NCBI GenBank assembly: GCA_029261855.1 | Contig: JAJDAN010000083.1 | Span: 1 to 64,000 of the forward strand | Source of the DNA: Deltaproteobacteria bacterium | GTDB taxonomy: Bacteria > Myxococcota_A > UBA9160 > UBA4427 | Reading direction: 5' to 3' | Length of the DNA: 64,000 nucleotides | Shown here: piece after piece, positions 47,823-56,988 of the stretch | Position numbering within the stretch: the first letter of the stretch is position 1 | Layout: each line of letters starts with the position of its first letter | Translations under genes and position numbers: made by a program | Notes under the pieces: generated by a model | Seen by the model: the letters and a program-made list of their open reading frames with translations, nothing else | Database searches by the model: none | What the model was told of the DNA's origin: nothing

Positions 47823-50537
47823 TTGGCAGCCTCCCCCTCCCGCAAGCTCGTCGTCATCGACGGCGCGAACGCCATCTACCGCGCGTTCTTTGCCATTCCG
47901 GGGCTGCGCGCGCCCGATGGAACGCCCACCAACGCGGCGCTCGGCTTCGCGACCATGCTCGCGAAGGTGCTGCGCGAGGAGGCCCCCGACCTGATTGCCG
48001 TCGCCTTCGATCCCCGAGGCGGCAGCTTCCGCAAGCGCGTCTTCGCGGACTACAAGGCGACGCGGGATTCCCAGCCCGAAGATCTCAGCATCCAGATGCC
48101 GCTGGTGCGCGAGATCATCGAGGCTTTCCGCATCCCGCTGCTCGAGGTCGAGGACTTCGAGGCCGACGATGTGATCGGGACCCTGGTCGCCCTGGCGCCG
48201 CCGGACATGGAGGTGACGATCCTCTCCACCGACAAGGACCTGATGCAGCTGGTCAGCGACCGCGTGACCCTGCTCGACGGCATCAAGGACCGCCGCTACG
48301 CGCCTGCCGACGTGGAGAAGCGCTTCGGCGTTCCGCCCGACAAGATGCTCGACCTGCGCGCCCTCGTGGGTGACCCCAGCGACAACATCCCCGGCGTGAA
48401 GGGGATCGGTGAGAAGGGCGCGGCCAAGCTCATCCTCGAGTGGGGCGATCTCGAGACCCTGCTCGACAATGCCGCGGACGTGAAGGCGAAGCGGGCGCGA
48501 GAGGCGCTGCTCGAGCAGCGCGAAGCGGCGGAGCTGTCGAAGCAGCTGGCAACGCTGCGCCAGGACGTGGCGCTCGCGTGCAGCCTCGATGACCTCGTGC
48601 GCCAGGAGCCCGACCGCACGACGTTGCGTGAGATCTACCAACGTCTCGGCTTCACCCGGCTGATCGCTTCACTCGACCAGGAGCCCGGCGCGGAGGGCGC
48701 GCCGGCGCCGGTAGCCCAGACCGAAATCGCGGTGCGGGTCGTCGCGTCCGTCGCCGACCTCGAGGACGCGGCCAAGACCCTCGCCGACGAGTCGACCCTG
48801 GCGTGCCTGGCGGTGGCCGGGGCCGGTAGCGCCGTCGACGCAGAGCTCGTCGGGCTGGCCTTCGCTTCCGGCGAGAGCGCGGCCGTCTATGTGGCCCTGG
48901 CCGGTGAGTCCGCGCAGCAAAGCCTGGGCGCTTCGGGGCTCGTCTTCGCCGACGCATTGCCCGTGCTGCAGTCGTTGTTCGACGGTTCTGGCGGCGAGCG
49001 TTCGTGGGTGGGCGCCGACGTCAAGCAGCTGCAGTCCCTCGCCGCGGAACGCGGCCTCGAGCTGCCGCTGCCGGGCTTCGACGTGCGACTGGCCGCGTTC
49101 CTGCTCGATCCAAACGCCCAGACCGACGTGGCGAACCTCGGTGCGCAGCATCTCGGTCGCTCGCTCGACACCTGGGAAGAGCTGGCGGGTCGCGGCGCCA
49201 AGGCAGTCGCCGCGGGCGAACTCGACGTGCCGGCGCTCTCGGCCTGGGCGGCGCGCCAGGTGTCTGCAGTGCGCGGGCTCGTGGCGAAGCTCACGCCGCG
49301 ACTCGAGCAGGACGGGTTGCTGCCTCTCTTCGAGGACGTGGAGATCCCGCTCACCCGGGTGCTGTCCCGGATGGAGCGAGCGGGGGTCCGGATCGACGAG
49401 GCGAAGCTCGAAGAGCTCGCCGGTCACTACAAGACAGAGCTGTCGCGGCTCGAGCAGCGGATCTACGAGGAGGCGGGCGAGGAGTTCCTCGTGAGCTCGC
49501 CCAAGCAGTTGCAGACGATCCTGTTCGAGAAGCTGAAGCTGCCTCCGCTCAAGAAGACGAAGACGGGCTACTCGACGGCGGAGAGCGTGCTCGAGCAGCT
49601 GGCGGTCGAGCACGAGCTGCCCGCGCTGATCCTCGGGTGGCGCCGGTTGTCGAAGCTGATGAGCACCTACATCGAGGCGCTGCCTCCGCTGGTCAGCGAC
49701 AAGACGGGCCGCATCCATCCGACCTTCAACCAGACGGGTGCCGCCACGGGACGTCTGTCCGCGACGAACCCGAACGTCCAGAACATCCCGATTCGCACCG
49801 AGGAAGGCGTCCGGGTGCGTGAGGCCTTCGTTGCGGCCGAAGGCTGCCAGCTGCTCTCCGCCGACTACTCTCAGGTCGAGCTGCGGGTGCTCGCCCACTA
49901 CTCCGGCGACGACAGCCTGGTCGACGCGTTCACGAAGGGCGAAGACATCCATCGCCGCACGGCGGCCGAGGTGGCGGGCATCGAGCCGGACGACGTCAGC
50001 GACGACCAGCGCGCCCGGGCCAAGGCCGTGAACTTCGGGATCATCTATGGATCCTCGGCCTTCGGGTTGGCGAACACCCTGAAGATCGCGGCGGCCGACG
50101 CCCAGCAGACGATCGACGCCTACTTCGCCCGCTATCAGGGAGTTCGTCGCTTCCTGGACGAGACCGTCGAAGTGGCGAAGGAGTCCGGCTATATCACGAC
50201 CCTGCTGGGGCGGCGTCGCTATCTCCCCGACCTCGCGTCGCGCAACCGTGTGCTCCGTCAGGCCGCGGAGCGGATGGCGGTGAACTCGGTCATCCAGGGG
50301 ACTGCCGCGGACCTGATCAAGAAGGCGATGGTCGACGTCGACGAGGCCCTGGCGGCGTCATCGCTGACGGCGCGGGTACTGCTCCAGGTGCACGACGAGC
50401 TCGTCTTCGAGGTGCCGAAGGCCGAGGTCGACGCCATCCGCACCCTGGCGCGCGAGACCATGCAGGACGTCTATCCGCTGCGGGTGCCGCTGGTGGTGGA
50501 CGTCGGTACCGGATCCAACTGGCGCGAGGCGCACTGA
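47823..50537 (+). CDS. polA: DNA polymerase I, proofreading motif lost
   Basis: 904 residues. Residues ~8-290 are the 5'-nuclease (LVVIDGANAIYRAFFA, FEADDVIGTLVALA, GDPSDNIPGVKGIGEKGAAK). Residues ~315-490 occupy the 3'-5' exonuclease position, but the catalytic DxE of the first motif is replaced (STLACLAVAGAGS), so proofreading is probably absent. Residues ~510-904 are the polymerase: motif A SADYSQVELRVLAHYSGD, motif B RAKAVNFGIIYGSSAFGLA, motif C LLQVHDELVFEVP. Start TTG 47823 has no Shine-Dalgarno; TAGCCT (47810-47815) lies exactly 7 nt upstream, suggesting a leaderless mRNA. Convergent with egtD. Confidence 0.97.
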   Translation: MAASPSRKLVVIDGANAIYRAFFAIPGLRAPDGTPTNAALGFATMLAKVLREEAPDLIAVAFDPRGGSFRKRVFADYKATRDSQPEDLSIQMPLVREIIEAFRIPLLEVEDFEADDVIGTLVALAPPDMEVTILSTDKDLMQLVSDRVTLLDGIKDRRYAPADVEKRFGVPPDKMLDLRALVGDPSDNIPGVKGIGEKGAAKLILEWGDLETLLDNAADVKAKRAREALLEQREAAELSKQLATLRQDVALACSLDDLVRQEPDRTTLREIYQRLGFTRLIASLDQEPGAEGAPAPVAQTEIAVRVVASVADLEDAAKTLADESTLACLAVAGAGSAVDAELVGLAFASGESAAVYVALAGESAQQSLGASGLVFADALPVLQSLFDGSGGERSWVGADVKQLQSLAAERGLELPLPGFDVRLAAFLLDPNAQTDVANLGAQHLGRSLDTWEELAGRGAKAVAAGELDVPALSAWAARQVSAVRGLVAKLTPRLEQDGLLPLFEDVEIPLTRVLSRMERAGVRIDEAKLEELAGHYKTELSRLEQRIYEEAGEEFLVSSPKQLQTILFEKLKLPPLKKTKTGYSTAESVLEQLAVEHELPALILGWRRLSKLMSTYIEALPPLVSDKTGRIHPTFNQTGAATGRLSATNPNVQNIPIRTEEGVRVREAFVAAEGCQLLSADYSQVELRVLAHYSGDDSLVDAFTKGEDIHRRTAAEVAGIEPDDVSDDQRARAKAVNFGIIYGSSAFGLANTLKIAAADAQQTIDAYFARYQGVRRFLDETVEVAKESGYITTLLGRRRYLPDLASRNRVLRQAAERMAVNSVIQGTAADLIKKAMVDVDEALAASSLTARVLLQVHDELVFEVPKAEVDAIRTLARETMQDVYPLRVPLVVDVGTGSNWREAH

Positions 50538-50580
50538 GGCGTTCGAAGCCCCTGGTTCGGACGCCCCGAGCCCGAAACCG

Positions 50581-51579
50581 CTAGGCCGGCGCCGGCGCGA
50601 ACAGGTTCAAGCTGTAGAGCCCGTCAGCGTCCAGCCAGCAGGTCTCCCGCTCCATCCCCGACGCACCGGCGAGCCAATCGATCTCATCGTGCGAGTACTT
50701 GTACGAGTTCTCGGTGTGGATCGTCTCGCCGGCGGCGAAGTCGACGTCGAGATCGAGGGCCTCGATGCGAACGCGCTGGTCCCGGCGGCTGACGAGATGA
50801 CTCTCGACCCGCCCGAGATCGTCGCGCCAGGTGGCGCGGTGTTCGAAGCCGGACAGATCGAAGTCCGCGTCGAGCTCCCGGTTGGTCCGCTCGAGCAGGT
50901 TGAGATCGAAGCGGGCGGTCACTCCCGCGGCGTCGTCGTACGCCTGCTCGAGGGTCGCTCGGTCCTTTCGCAGGTCGATCCCGATCAGCAGCCGGTCGTC
51001 GGACTCCATGCCTCCGCGAACCGCGCGCAGGAAGCGGGCCGCGCGCATGCGGTCGAGATTGCCCACGGAAGAACCCAGCCACAAAGTGAGCCGCGGTGAG
51101 GATTGGTGGGTGGCGAAGTGCTCGAGGCCGGACTCGTAGCGGCCGGCGAAGGCACGCACCTCGAGACGTGGGTAGGCGTCGAGCAGGCGCCGCGCGCTGC
51201 TCTCGAGCATCGTCTCCGAGATGTCGATGGGCGCGAACACGAGCCGACGGTGCTCGGCGAGGAAGGCCTCGATCAGCAAGCGCGTCTTCGACGCGCTGCC
51301 GCTTCCGAGCTCGACGAGGGTCGCCGGCGAGTCGAAGAGGCTCGCGATCTCGGCCGCGCGCTCTTCGAGGATGCTGCGCTCACAACGCGTCAGGTAGTAC
51401 TCGGGCAGCTCGCAGATCTCTTCGAACAGCTGCGAGCCGACCTCGTCGTAGAACCAGTGACAGGCGAGGCGCTTGGGGCTCGCCGCGAGACCCGCGGCGA
51501 CGTCGTCCCCGAAGCCTGCGGACGGTGGTTCTTCGGCGCTGATCAGCTGGAGACGTTCGCGCGCGGGGACGTTCTGCAT
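50581..51579 (-). CDS. egtD: L-histidine N(alpha)-methyltransferase EgtD-like
   Basis: 332 residues. EgtD trimethylates histidine to hercynine, the first step of ergothioneine synthesis. SAM-binding VELGSGSASKTRLLIEAFLA, APIDISETMLESSARR and LWLGSSVGNLDR, plus ENSYKYSHDEIDWLAGASG near the C-terminus, match the family. No egtB, C or E is nearby, so hercynine or a distant egtB would be needed. ATG 51579 is chosen; the frame extends to 51630. Confidence 0.85.
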   Translation of the reverse strand: MQNVPARERLQLISAEEPPSAGFGDDVAAGLAASPKRLACHWFYDEVGSQLFEEICELPEYYLTRCERSILEERAAEIASLFDSPATLVELGSGSASKTRLLIEAFLAEHRRLVFAPIDISETMLESSARRLLDAYPRLEVRAFAGRYESGLEHFATHQSSPRLTLWLGSSVGNLDRMRAARFLRAVRGGMESDDRLLIGIDLRKDRATLEQAYDDAAGVTARFDLNLLERTNRELDADFDLSGFEHRATWRDDLGRVESHLVSRRDQRVRIEALDLDVDFAAGETIHTENSYKYSHDEIDWLAGASGMERETCWLDADGLYSLNLFAPAPA

Positions 51580-51666
51580 GGTGCGGGAGGACCTCAGGCG
51601 GTTCGGGCTTCGATGACTGGGACAGCCCATCGGTTACCTCAATCCCGCTCGTGTGTCGTCCCGGCG

Positions 51667-52392
51667 TCAGGCTTCTGCTGACAGTCCCATGCCACGACGA
51701 AGCAGCATTCTCAGATCGGAGGCGCTTCCCCACAGGTCGTCACGATCGCCCTTGTTTCGAACCCAGTACGAGATGTGAGAGTTCAGGGTGCCGTGGAGCA
51801 GGCAGGCGTACGCGCGCGGATCGCCGCGCGGCAGCTCGTCGCGGTCCATCGCATCGAGGAACAGCTCGTCGAGACTGTCGTCCAGTTGCTTGCGCAGATG
51901 GACGCCGCGCGCGTTCGACGGCTCTCCGTGCCAGTCGAAATCGGGCGCCGCCTGACTGAGGAGCACGAAGAAGCCCCGGTACTTTTCGACGAGCTTCAGG
52001 GTCGCGTCGATATACGCATCCACGATCTGGCCCAGGGTCTCACCGCTGCGGATCGCCTCGCGGACGAGCTCGAGGACCTCATCTCCGCGCGTCGCGAGGA
52101 TCTCCTCGAAGAGCGCATCCTTGCCCTCGAAGACGTTGTAGAGGTTGCCCGCCGAGTACCCGGCGCGGGAGGCGATCTCGGCCATGGTGGCGCCGGTGAA
52201 GCCGCGCTCGGCGAAGACCTGCTCGGCGGTTTCGAGCAGGGCGATCCGGCGTGCGGCGCGGGCGCGAGCCCGGGGCTCGACGCCGTCGGCGCCGCGGCCG
52301 GGCGAATCGCCGCGGCTGGGCGAATCGCCGCTGGATTGAGCGCCGTGGCTGGGTGAAGAGGCGTCGGACTCGTGGAGGGGTGTGACCGCCAT
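51667..52392 (-). CDS. TetR-family transcriptional regulator
   Basis: 241 residues. A disordered Ser/Gly/Pro-rich N-terminus with a repeated GDSPSRGDSPGRG precedes the helix-turn-helix (ALLETAEQVFAERGFTGATM, AGYSAGNLYNVFEGKDALF). ATG 52392 has AGGAGAG 9 nt upstream. Ligand unknown; it lies 87 bp upstream of egtD on the same strand but need not regulate it. Confidence 0.9.
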   Translation of the reverse strand: MAVTPLHESDASSPSHGAQSSGDSPSRGDSPGRGADGVEPRARARAARRIALLETAEQVFAERGFTGATMAEIASRAGYSAGNLYNVFEGKDALFEEILATRGDEVLELVREAIRSGETLGQIVDAYIDATLKLVEKYRGFFVLLSQAAPDFDWHGEPSNARGVHLRKQLDDSLDELFLDAMDRDELPRGDPRAYACLLHGTLNSHISYWVRNKGDRDDLWGSASDLRMLLRRGMGLSAEA

Positions 52393-52532
52393 TCTGGAAG
52401 CTCTCCTGGGTGGAGGACGTGAACGGCGGATCAATTTAGTGAATGATTCTTCAGATGCAAATCGAGGCGAGGAATGGGCTCCCGAGAGCCTGTGTGGGCG
52501 TATTTCAGCGCAGTCAGGCTCGAAGGCGAGGA

Positions 52533-53096
52533 TCAGCCGAGCAGCTTGGCCTTGGCGACCGCGTACTCCTCGGCGCTGATGATCCCCTGTTCCTGAAGCT
52601 TGCTGAGCTTCTCCAGCTGGTCCGCCAGGCTGCGTCGTTCCTGGATCTCGAGCGGGAAGGACACGTCGGTGTCGAAGCCGGCCTCGGACTCCTCGGGGTC
52701 CAGCTCGTGGAACGCCAGCGGGTCCGAGTCGACGGGCTCGCTGGCCGGGGCCTGGGCCGGGCGGCGCAGGGACTCGACGATGCGAGATTCCGATGCGGGC
52801 TCGGACGGGGGCTCGGGCTGAGGGGCGGCATTGGGATTCGGGGCGCTGCGCGCCTGGAGGGCGGCGTGGGCCTCTCCGGGCTTGTTCCCGAGACGGGGGT
52901 TCACGGCGCGTGCGTGCCGCGTCTCCGCGCGATCGATGGCATGCCGACTGCCCATGAAGAACAGATACCCTCCGATCGGGTAGGTCAGGAGGCCGGCCCA
53001 GAACGCCTGCGGAGGCAGGACATCCATGGTGTTGCCCATCAGGGTCAAGACGCCCGTGAGCAGCAGCAAGAGGCCGGTGAAGCGCGGATTGTTCAT
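52533..53096 (-). CDS. Small membrane protein with C-terminal SHOCT domain
   Basis: 187 residues. Two membrane segments (about 5-24 and 30-49), a disordered Pro/Ser/Glu-rich middle (residues ~75-150), then a SHOCT domain (SLADQLEKLSKLQEQGIISA, EEYAVAKAKLLG). SHOCT ends are often oligomerisation or regulatory modules; function unknown. ATG 53096 with AAGGA 7 nt upstream. Confidence 0.8.
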   Translation of the reverse strand: MNNPRFTGLLLLLTGVLTLMGNTMDVLPPQAFWAGLLTYPIGGYLFFMGSRHAIDRAETRHARAVNPRLGNKPGEAHAALQARSAPNPNAAPQPEPPSEPASESRIVESLRRPAQAPASEPVDSDPLAFHELDPEESEAGFDTDVSFPLEIQERRSLADQLEKLSKLQEQGIISAEEYAVAKAKLLG

Positions 53097-53180
53097 GACA
53101 GATCCTTGTTCGCTCGGGTGCTCGCTCGAGCTCAGCGCCCTACATCGACCGGACGGCAAGGCCGACTTGAGCCCCCGGCC

Positions 53181-53699
53181 GTGAAGCTGCGCCTGCGGCC
53201 GGTCTCAGCACGGGACGAGGGCGCCTTCCTGTCGGCGACGCGTCGCAGCCGGGGGCTGCACCGCCCCTGGGTCGCTCCCCCGACCACGGTCCAGGGGTTT
53301 CACGACTTCCTCGAGGTCGGGCCCTCACGCGAACGCCTGCTGCTGTGGGGTCGTGACGGTCCCGCCGAGGAGCTGCTGGGATACTTCTCCCTGGGCGAGA
53401 TCGTGCGCGGATCCTTCAACAGCGCCTATCTCGGCTACTGGGGAGTGGTTCCCCACGCGGGAAGCGGCCTCATGGCGAGTGGAATGCGCCTGCTGCTCCG
53501 GCACGCGTTCACGGCGACGAGGCTGCATCGTGTCGAGGCGAACATCCAGCCGGATAACCGCGCCTCCATCGCGCTGGCGCACCGGGCCGGCTTCCGGAAA
53601 GAGGGCCTCTCGGCCCGCTATCTGAAGGTCGGCGGTCGCTGGCGCGACCACGAGCGCTGGGCGATGACCGTCGAGGACTGGCGCGGCCGCTCCCGCTAG
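53181..53699 (+). CDS. GNAT N-acetyltransferase, RimJ/RimL-like
   Basis: 172 residues. Acetyl-CoA-dependent acetyltransferase fold: LRPVSARDEGAFLSATRRS start, LGYFSLGEIVRGSFNSAYLG, GYWGVVPHAGSGLMASGMRL and the conserved RVEANIQPDNRASIALAHRA-GF segment, typical of ribosomal-protein alanine acetyltransferases. Substrate unproven. GTG 53181 start. Confidence 0.85.
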   Translation: MKLRLRPVSARDEGAFLSATRRSRGLHRPWVAPPTTVQGFHDFLEVGPSRERLLLWGRDGPAEELLGYFSLGEIVRGSFNSAYLGYWGVVPHAGSGLMASGMRLLLRHAFTATRLHRVEANIQPDNRASIALAHRAGFRKEGLSARYLKVGGRWRDHERWAMTVEDWRGRSR

Positions 53700-53723
53700 C
53701 GGTCGGAACCGGAAGCCCGACTG

Positions 53724-53918
53724 GCGGCAGGCGCGCAGCCGTCTGCCGCGTACGCTCCTAGCTGGCCGGCCCGCGGCGTCGCCGCGGGATCCCGGCTTGC
53801 GACGGAAGCCGAAATCCCAAGACTGCGTCTTGGGTCGGCCTCCTAGCTGCGGTCTACCGACCCTAGGCGTCGTCGCGCCCCGAGACTCCGTCTTGGGGCA
53901 CGCTCCTGGCCCCCCAGG
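53724..53918. repeat. Cluster of GC hairpins with CTCCTAGC-like tails
   Basis: The gap 53700-54057 holds no gene. It contains hairpins GCGGCAG/CTGCCGC (53724-53749), CCCGCGG/CCGCGGG (~53770-53788), CCCAAGA/TCTTGGG (~53817-53835) and CCCCGAGA/TCTTGGGG (~53878-53898); three are followed by CGCTCCTAGC, GCCTCCTAGC and CGCTCCTGGC respectively. This looks like a degenerate repeat of a hairpin-plus-tail module. GCAACTTTTTTC near 53931 could be the -35 of an ECF-type promoter for the next gene. Confidence 0.55.
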
Positions 53919-54057
53919 GACTCTGGCTTCGCAACTTTTTTCATCCTTCCGCGATTTCGGTTGCCCGTTCCGCGCCCGGATCTCGCTCACCCCTATGAGA
54001 GCGGCCACCGAAAACCTCCGGCCGACAGCCCCTAGGGAGGGGCGGAAGGAAACCCAG

Positions 54058-54669
54058 ATGGCATGCGCACCGATCGAGACCTACCAGCTTCCCGATGCAC
54101 CCGTCCGAGACTGGGACGACGAAGACATCGTTCAGGGCATCCTCTTCGGCCACGAGGCCTGCTTCGAGGTGCTGCACGACCGCTACCGCGGGCGGATCTA
54201 CGGCTTCGCGCTGAAGCGCCTCGGGGACCCCGCCGAGGCGGAGGACGTGGCCCAGGAGGTCTTCCTCCAGGTCCACCGGTCCCTCGCCTCCTACCAGGGC
54301 CGCTCGGCGCTCCTGACCTGGATGTTCGGCATCGCGCACAACCAGGTCTGCCGGCGCTTCCGGCGCAAGTCCGCGCCGCTGGTCTCGATCGACGACTCCG
54401 AGGCGATCGAGCTGCAGTCTCCGGATCCGGGACCGGATCGACGGGTCGAAGCGGCCCGGGTGCTGAGAAGCTGCGTCGAGGCCGTCGATTCCGAGCTGTC
54501 CGACGCGCAGCGGCAGGTCTTCTACCTGAAGTTCGCGGAGAACCGCTCGACGCGGAACATCGCGGACCACCTGGGCAAGTCGAGCCAGGCGGTAAAGATC
54601 AGCCTGTTCCGCTCGCGCAAGACCCTGAGCCAGCACACCCCGAACGTCGAGGCGGTGCTGAGCGCCTGA
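54058..54669 (+). CDS. ECF-family RNA polymerase sigma factor
   Basis: 203 residues. Region 2 (EACFEVLHDRYRGRIYGFAL, AEDVAQEVFLQVHRSLASY, WMFGIAHNQVCRRFRRK) and region 4 (LSDAQRQVFYLKFAENRSTR, HLGKSSQAVKISLFRSRK) are complete. No anti-sigma gene is adjacent. ATG 54058 with GGAAGGA upstream. ECF genes are often self-activated, and the upstream hairpin region would be the place. Confidence 0.92.
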   Translation: MACAPIETYQLPDAPVRDWDDEDIVQGILFGHEACFEVLHDRYRGRIYGFALKRLGDPAEAEDVAQEVFLQVHRSLASYQGRSALLTWMFGIAHNQVCRRFRRKSAPLVSIDDSEAIELQSPDPGPDRRVEAARVLRSCVEAVDSELSDAQRQVFYLKFAENRSTRNIADHLGKSSQAVKISLFRSRKTLSQHTPNVEAVLSA

Positions 54670-54697
54670 CGCCGGGCGCCCACTGCCCGGAATGGAG

Positions 54698-55276
54698 TCA
54701 GGCGAGGAATTCGCGAAGGCGGACGCGCGCGATCATGAAGTCCGCCTTCGCGGTTCGCTCGGAGACGCCCAGCTCCTTCGCGACCTCAGTGACGGTGAGA
54801 CCGCCGAAGACGCGCAGGGCGACCACGAGGGCCGCGCGTTCGTGCTTCTCCGCGAGTCGGTCGAGGGCCTCCTGTGCCGCCTGGTAGCCCGCCTCGTCGG
54901 CGTTCTGGGACGGGAAGACGTTCTCGTCGAGGGTCTCGCGGGTGGCGCCGCCGCCGCGCTTGGCTGCAGTTCGCGCCCGCGCGTGATCGATCAGGACGTT
55001 GCGCATGATGCCGGACGACACGGCGTAGAAGTGCTGCCGATCGGTCCACTCCCGCGGCTCCTCGGTGGCGAGCCGGACGTAGGCCTCGTTCAGGATGGCC
55101 GTCGCCGACAAGGTGCCGCCGGGGCTCTCACCCCGGTAGATGGCCTGGGCGCGCTTGCGGAGCTCGGGATAGACGAGGTCCCACAGGCGTTCGCCCGACA
55201 TGGGCGTCTCGTCCGGTGTTTCGGGAGCCCGGTTCAGCAGCTCGGTGATCTCGTGATCCCGCGGCACGGCCGACAT
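54698..55276 (-). CDS. ECF-family sigma factor of the TIGR02999-like type
   Basis: 192 residues. Matches the pattern of the ECF-like sigma factors common in Acidobacteria and deltaproteobacteria: VYPELRKRAQAIYRGESPGG, SATAILNEAYVRLA, QHFYAVSSGIMRNVLIDHAR and region 4 GLTVTEVAKELGVSERTAKA. Usually paired with serine/threonine kinases, none here. ATG 55276 is the clearest start, although the frame is open further upstream. Convergent with the other ECF gene across 28 bp. Confidence 0.88.
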   Translation of the reverse strand: MSAVPRDHEITELLNRAPETPDETPMSGERLWDLVYPELRKRAQAIYRGESPGGTLSATAILNEAYVRLATEEPREWTDRQHFYAVSSGIMRNVLIDHARARTAAKRGGGATRETLDENVFPSQNADEAGYQAAQEALDRLAEKHERAALVVALRVFGGLTVTEVAKELGVSERTAKADFMIARVRLREFLA

Positions 55277-55407
55277 TCTAGTCTGTCGTGGCCAAAGCGG
55301 CCCATCACCTGGCTCGTCCCGGGCGCCCCGTAGCGGGGTAGAATCCGGAGCCTTCTCGGTCCCTGATTGCTTCCCCATCCGCCAAAGCGCCGGAGCCTTC
55401 CGCCACC

Positions 55408-56946
55408 ATGGCCATCGTTCAGCCCCTCGAAACCGCACCCGGTGTCCGCCGCCGCCTCGAGCTGCGCAGCCCCTCGACTCTCGAGCCCATCGGCGAGATC
55501 GAAGTCCAGAACGCCGATGACGTTCGCGCGGCGCTCGAACGCGCCCGCAAGGCGCAGCCGGCATGGGCCGCGCTGCCCGTCGAGGAGCGTGCGCGAACCC
55601 TCGAGCGCGCCCTCAAGCTCGTGATCGAGCGACAGGACGAGATCATTGCGACCGTCATCGAGGAAACGGGCAAGGCCCAGGGCGAGGCCCTGTCCATGGA
55701 GATCTTCGCCAGCTGCGACGTCCTGTCGTACTACGCGAAGCGTGCGCCGAAGTTCCTGCGACCCGAGAAGCGTCGGCTGCACGGCATGCTGCGCTTCCTG
55801 AAGAAGCTGCAGGTGGTGTACCGGCCGCTGGGCGTCGTCGGTGTCATCACGCCCTGGAACGGCCCGTTCATCCTGTCGCTCAACCCCAGCGCCCAGGCAC
55901 TCGTGGCCGGCAACGCGGTGCTGCTGAAGCCGTCGGAGATCACGCCCCGCTCGGGCGCCCTGGCGGGTGAGATCCTGCGGGACGCCGGGCTACCCGACGG
56001 TGTGCTGCAGGTGCTGACGGGAGACGGCGAGACCGGCGCGGCGCTGTGCGAGGCGGGCGTCGACAAGATCTGCTTCACGGGCAGCGTTTCCACGGGTCGC
56101 AAGGTGGCGACGGCGTGCGCCAAGCAGCTGATCCCGTGCACCCTCGAGCTGGGCGGGAACGACCCGATGATCGTGTGCGCCGACGCCGACCTCGAGAGCG
56201 CCGCAGCGGGCGCCCTGGCCGGCGCCTACATGAACACCGGCCAGTACTGCTGTGGGACCGAGCGCGTCTACGTCGTGGACGAGGTCGCGGATGCCTTCAC
56301 GGACGCCGTGGTCGCGCGCGCCGCCGAGCTGCGCCAGGGAGCGAGCGGGGAGTTCGACGTCGGCGCGATCTTCTGGGACCGCCAGCTCGAGGTCATCGAC
56401 CGGCACATGGCGGACGCCGTCGAGCGGGGCGCGACCGTACGGGTGGGTGGCCGCCGCAACCCGGAGCTGGCCGGCCTGTACTACGAGCCGACGGTGCTCA
56501 CCGAGGTCGACCACGACATGCTGATCATGAAGGAAGAGACCTTCGGGCCGATCCTGCCGATCATGCGCGTGCGCGACGAGGAAGAGGCGCTGCGCCTCGC
56601 CAACGACACGCGCTACGGGCTGTCGGCCACGGTCTGGAGCAAGGACCCCTACCGCGCGAATGAGCTCGCGAAGCGCATCGAGGCCGGCGGCGTCTGTATC
56701 AACGACATGACGATGACCTACGGCTGTCCGGAGGCCCCGTTCGGCGGTCTCAAGGACAGCGGCGTCGGGCAGGTGAACGGCGAGCACGGTCTCAAGAGCT
56801 ACTGCCACGCCATGCCGATCATCACGGATCGCTTCGGCGGTCGGCAGGCGCGCGGCTTCTACCCGTACAACGCCAAGAAGGACGCCGGCCTGCGCCGGGT
56901 GATCCGGATGGTCTTCGACAGCCCCTTGCGTCGCTTCCTCGGCTGA
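55408..56946 (+). CDS. NAD(P)-dependent aldehyde dehydrogenase
   Basis: 512 residues. Oxidises an aldehyde to the acid. Motifs: VVGVITPWNGPFILSLNPSA, catalytic glutamate in TLELGGNDPMIVCADADLES, catalytic cysteine in NTGQYCCGTERVYV, and KEETFGPILPIMRV. The ~50 C-terminal residues (ARGFYPYNAKKDAGLRRVIR) exceed the usual end and may bind membranes. Probable -10 TAGAAT at 55339-55344. Substrate not inferred. Confidence 0.92.
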   Translation: MAIVQPLETAPGVRRRLELRSPSTLEPIGEIEVQNADDVRAALERARKAQPAWAALPVEERARTLERALKLVIERQDEIIATVIEETGKAQGEALSMEIFASCDVLSYYAKRAPKFLRPEKRRLHGMLRFLKKLQVVYRPLGVVGVITPWNGPFILSLNPSAQALVAGNAVLLKPSEITPRSGALAGEILRDAGLPDGVLQVLTGDGETGAALCEAGVDKICFTGSVSTGRKVATACAKQLIPCTLELGGNDPMIVCADADLESAAAGALAGAYMNTGQYCCGTERVYVVDEVADAFTDAVVARAAELRQGASGEFDVGAIFWDRQLEVIDRHMADAVERGATVRVGGRRNPELAGLYYEPTVLTEVDHDMLIMKEETFGPILPIMRVRDEEEALRLANDTRYGLSATVWSKDPYRANELAKRIEAGGVCINDMTMTYGCPEAPFGGLKDSGVGQVNGEHGLKSYCHAMPIITDRFGGRQARGFYPYNAKKDAGLRRVIRMVFDSPLRRFLG

Positions 56947-56988
56947 ACTCTTCCGTCTTCCCCTTCTTCCGTCCCTCCGTTCTTCTGG

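Noticed and set aside
47469-48641. 390-residue minus-strand frame reaching into polA
   Set aside because: Only the last 103 residues, outside polA, look like a membrane protein; the rest is antisense to polA.
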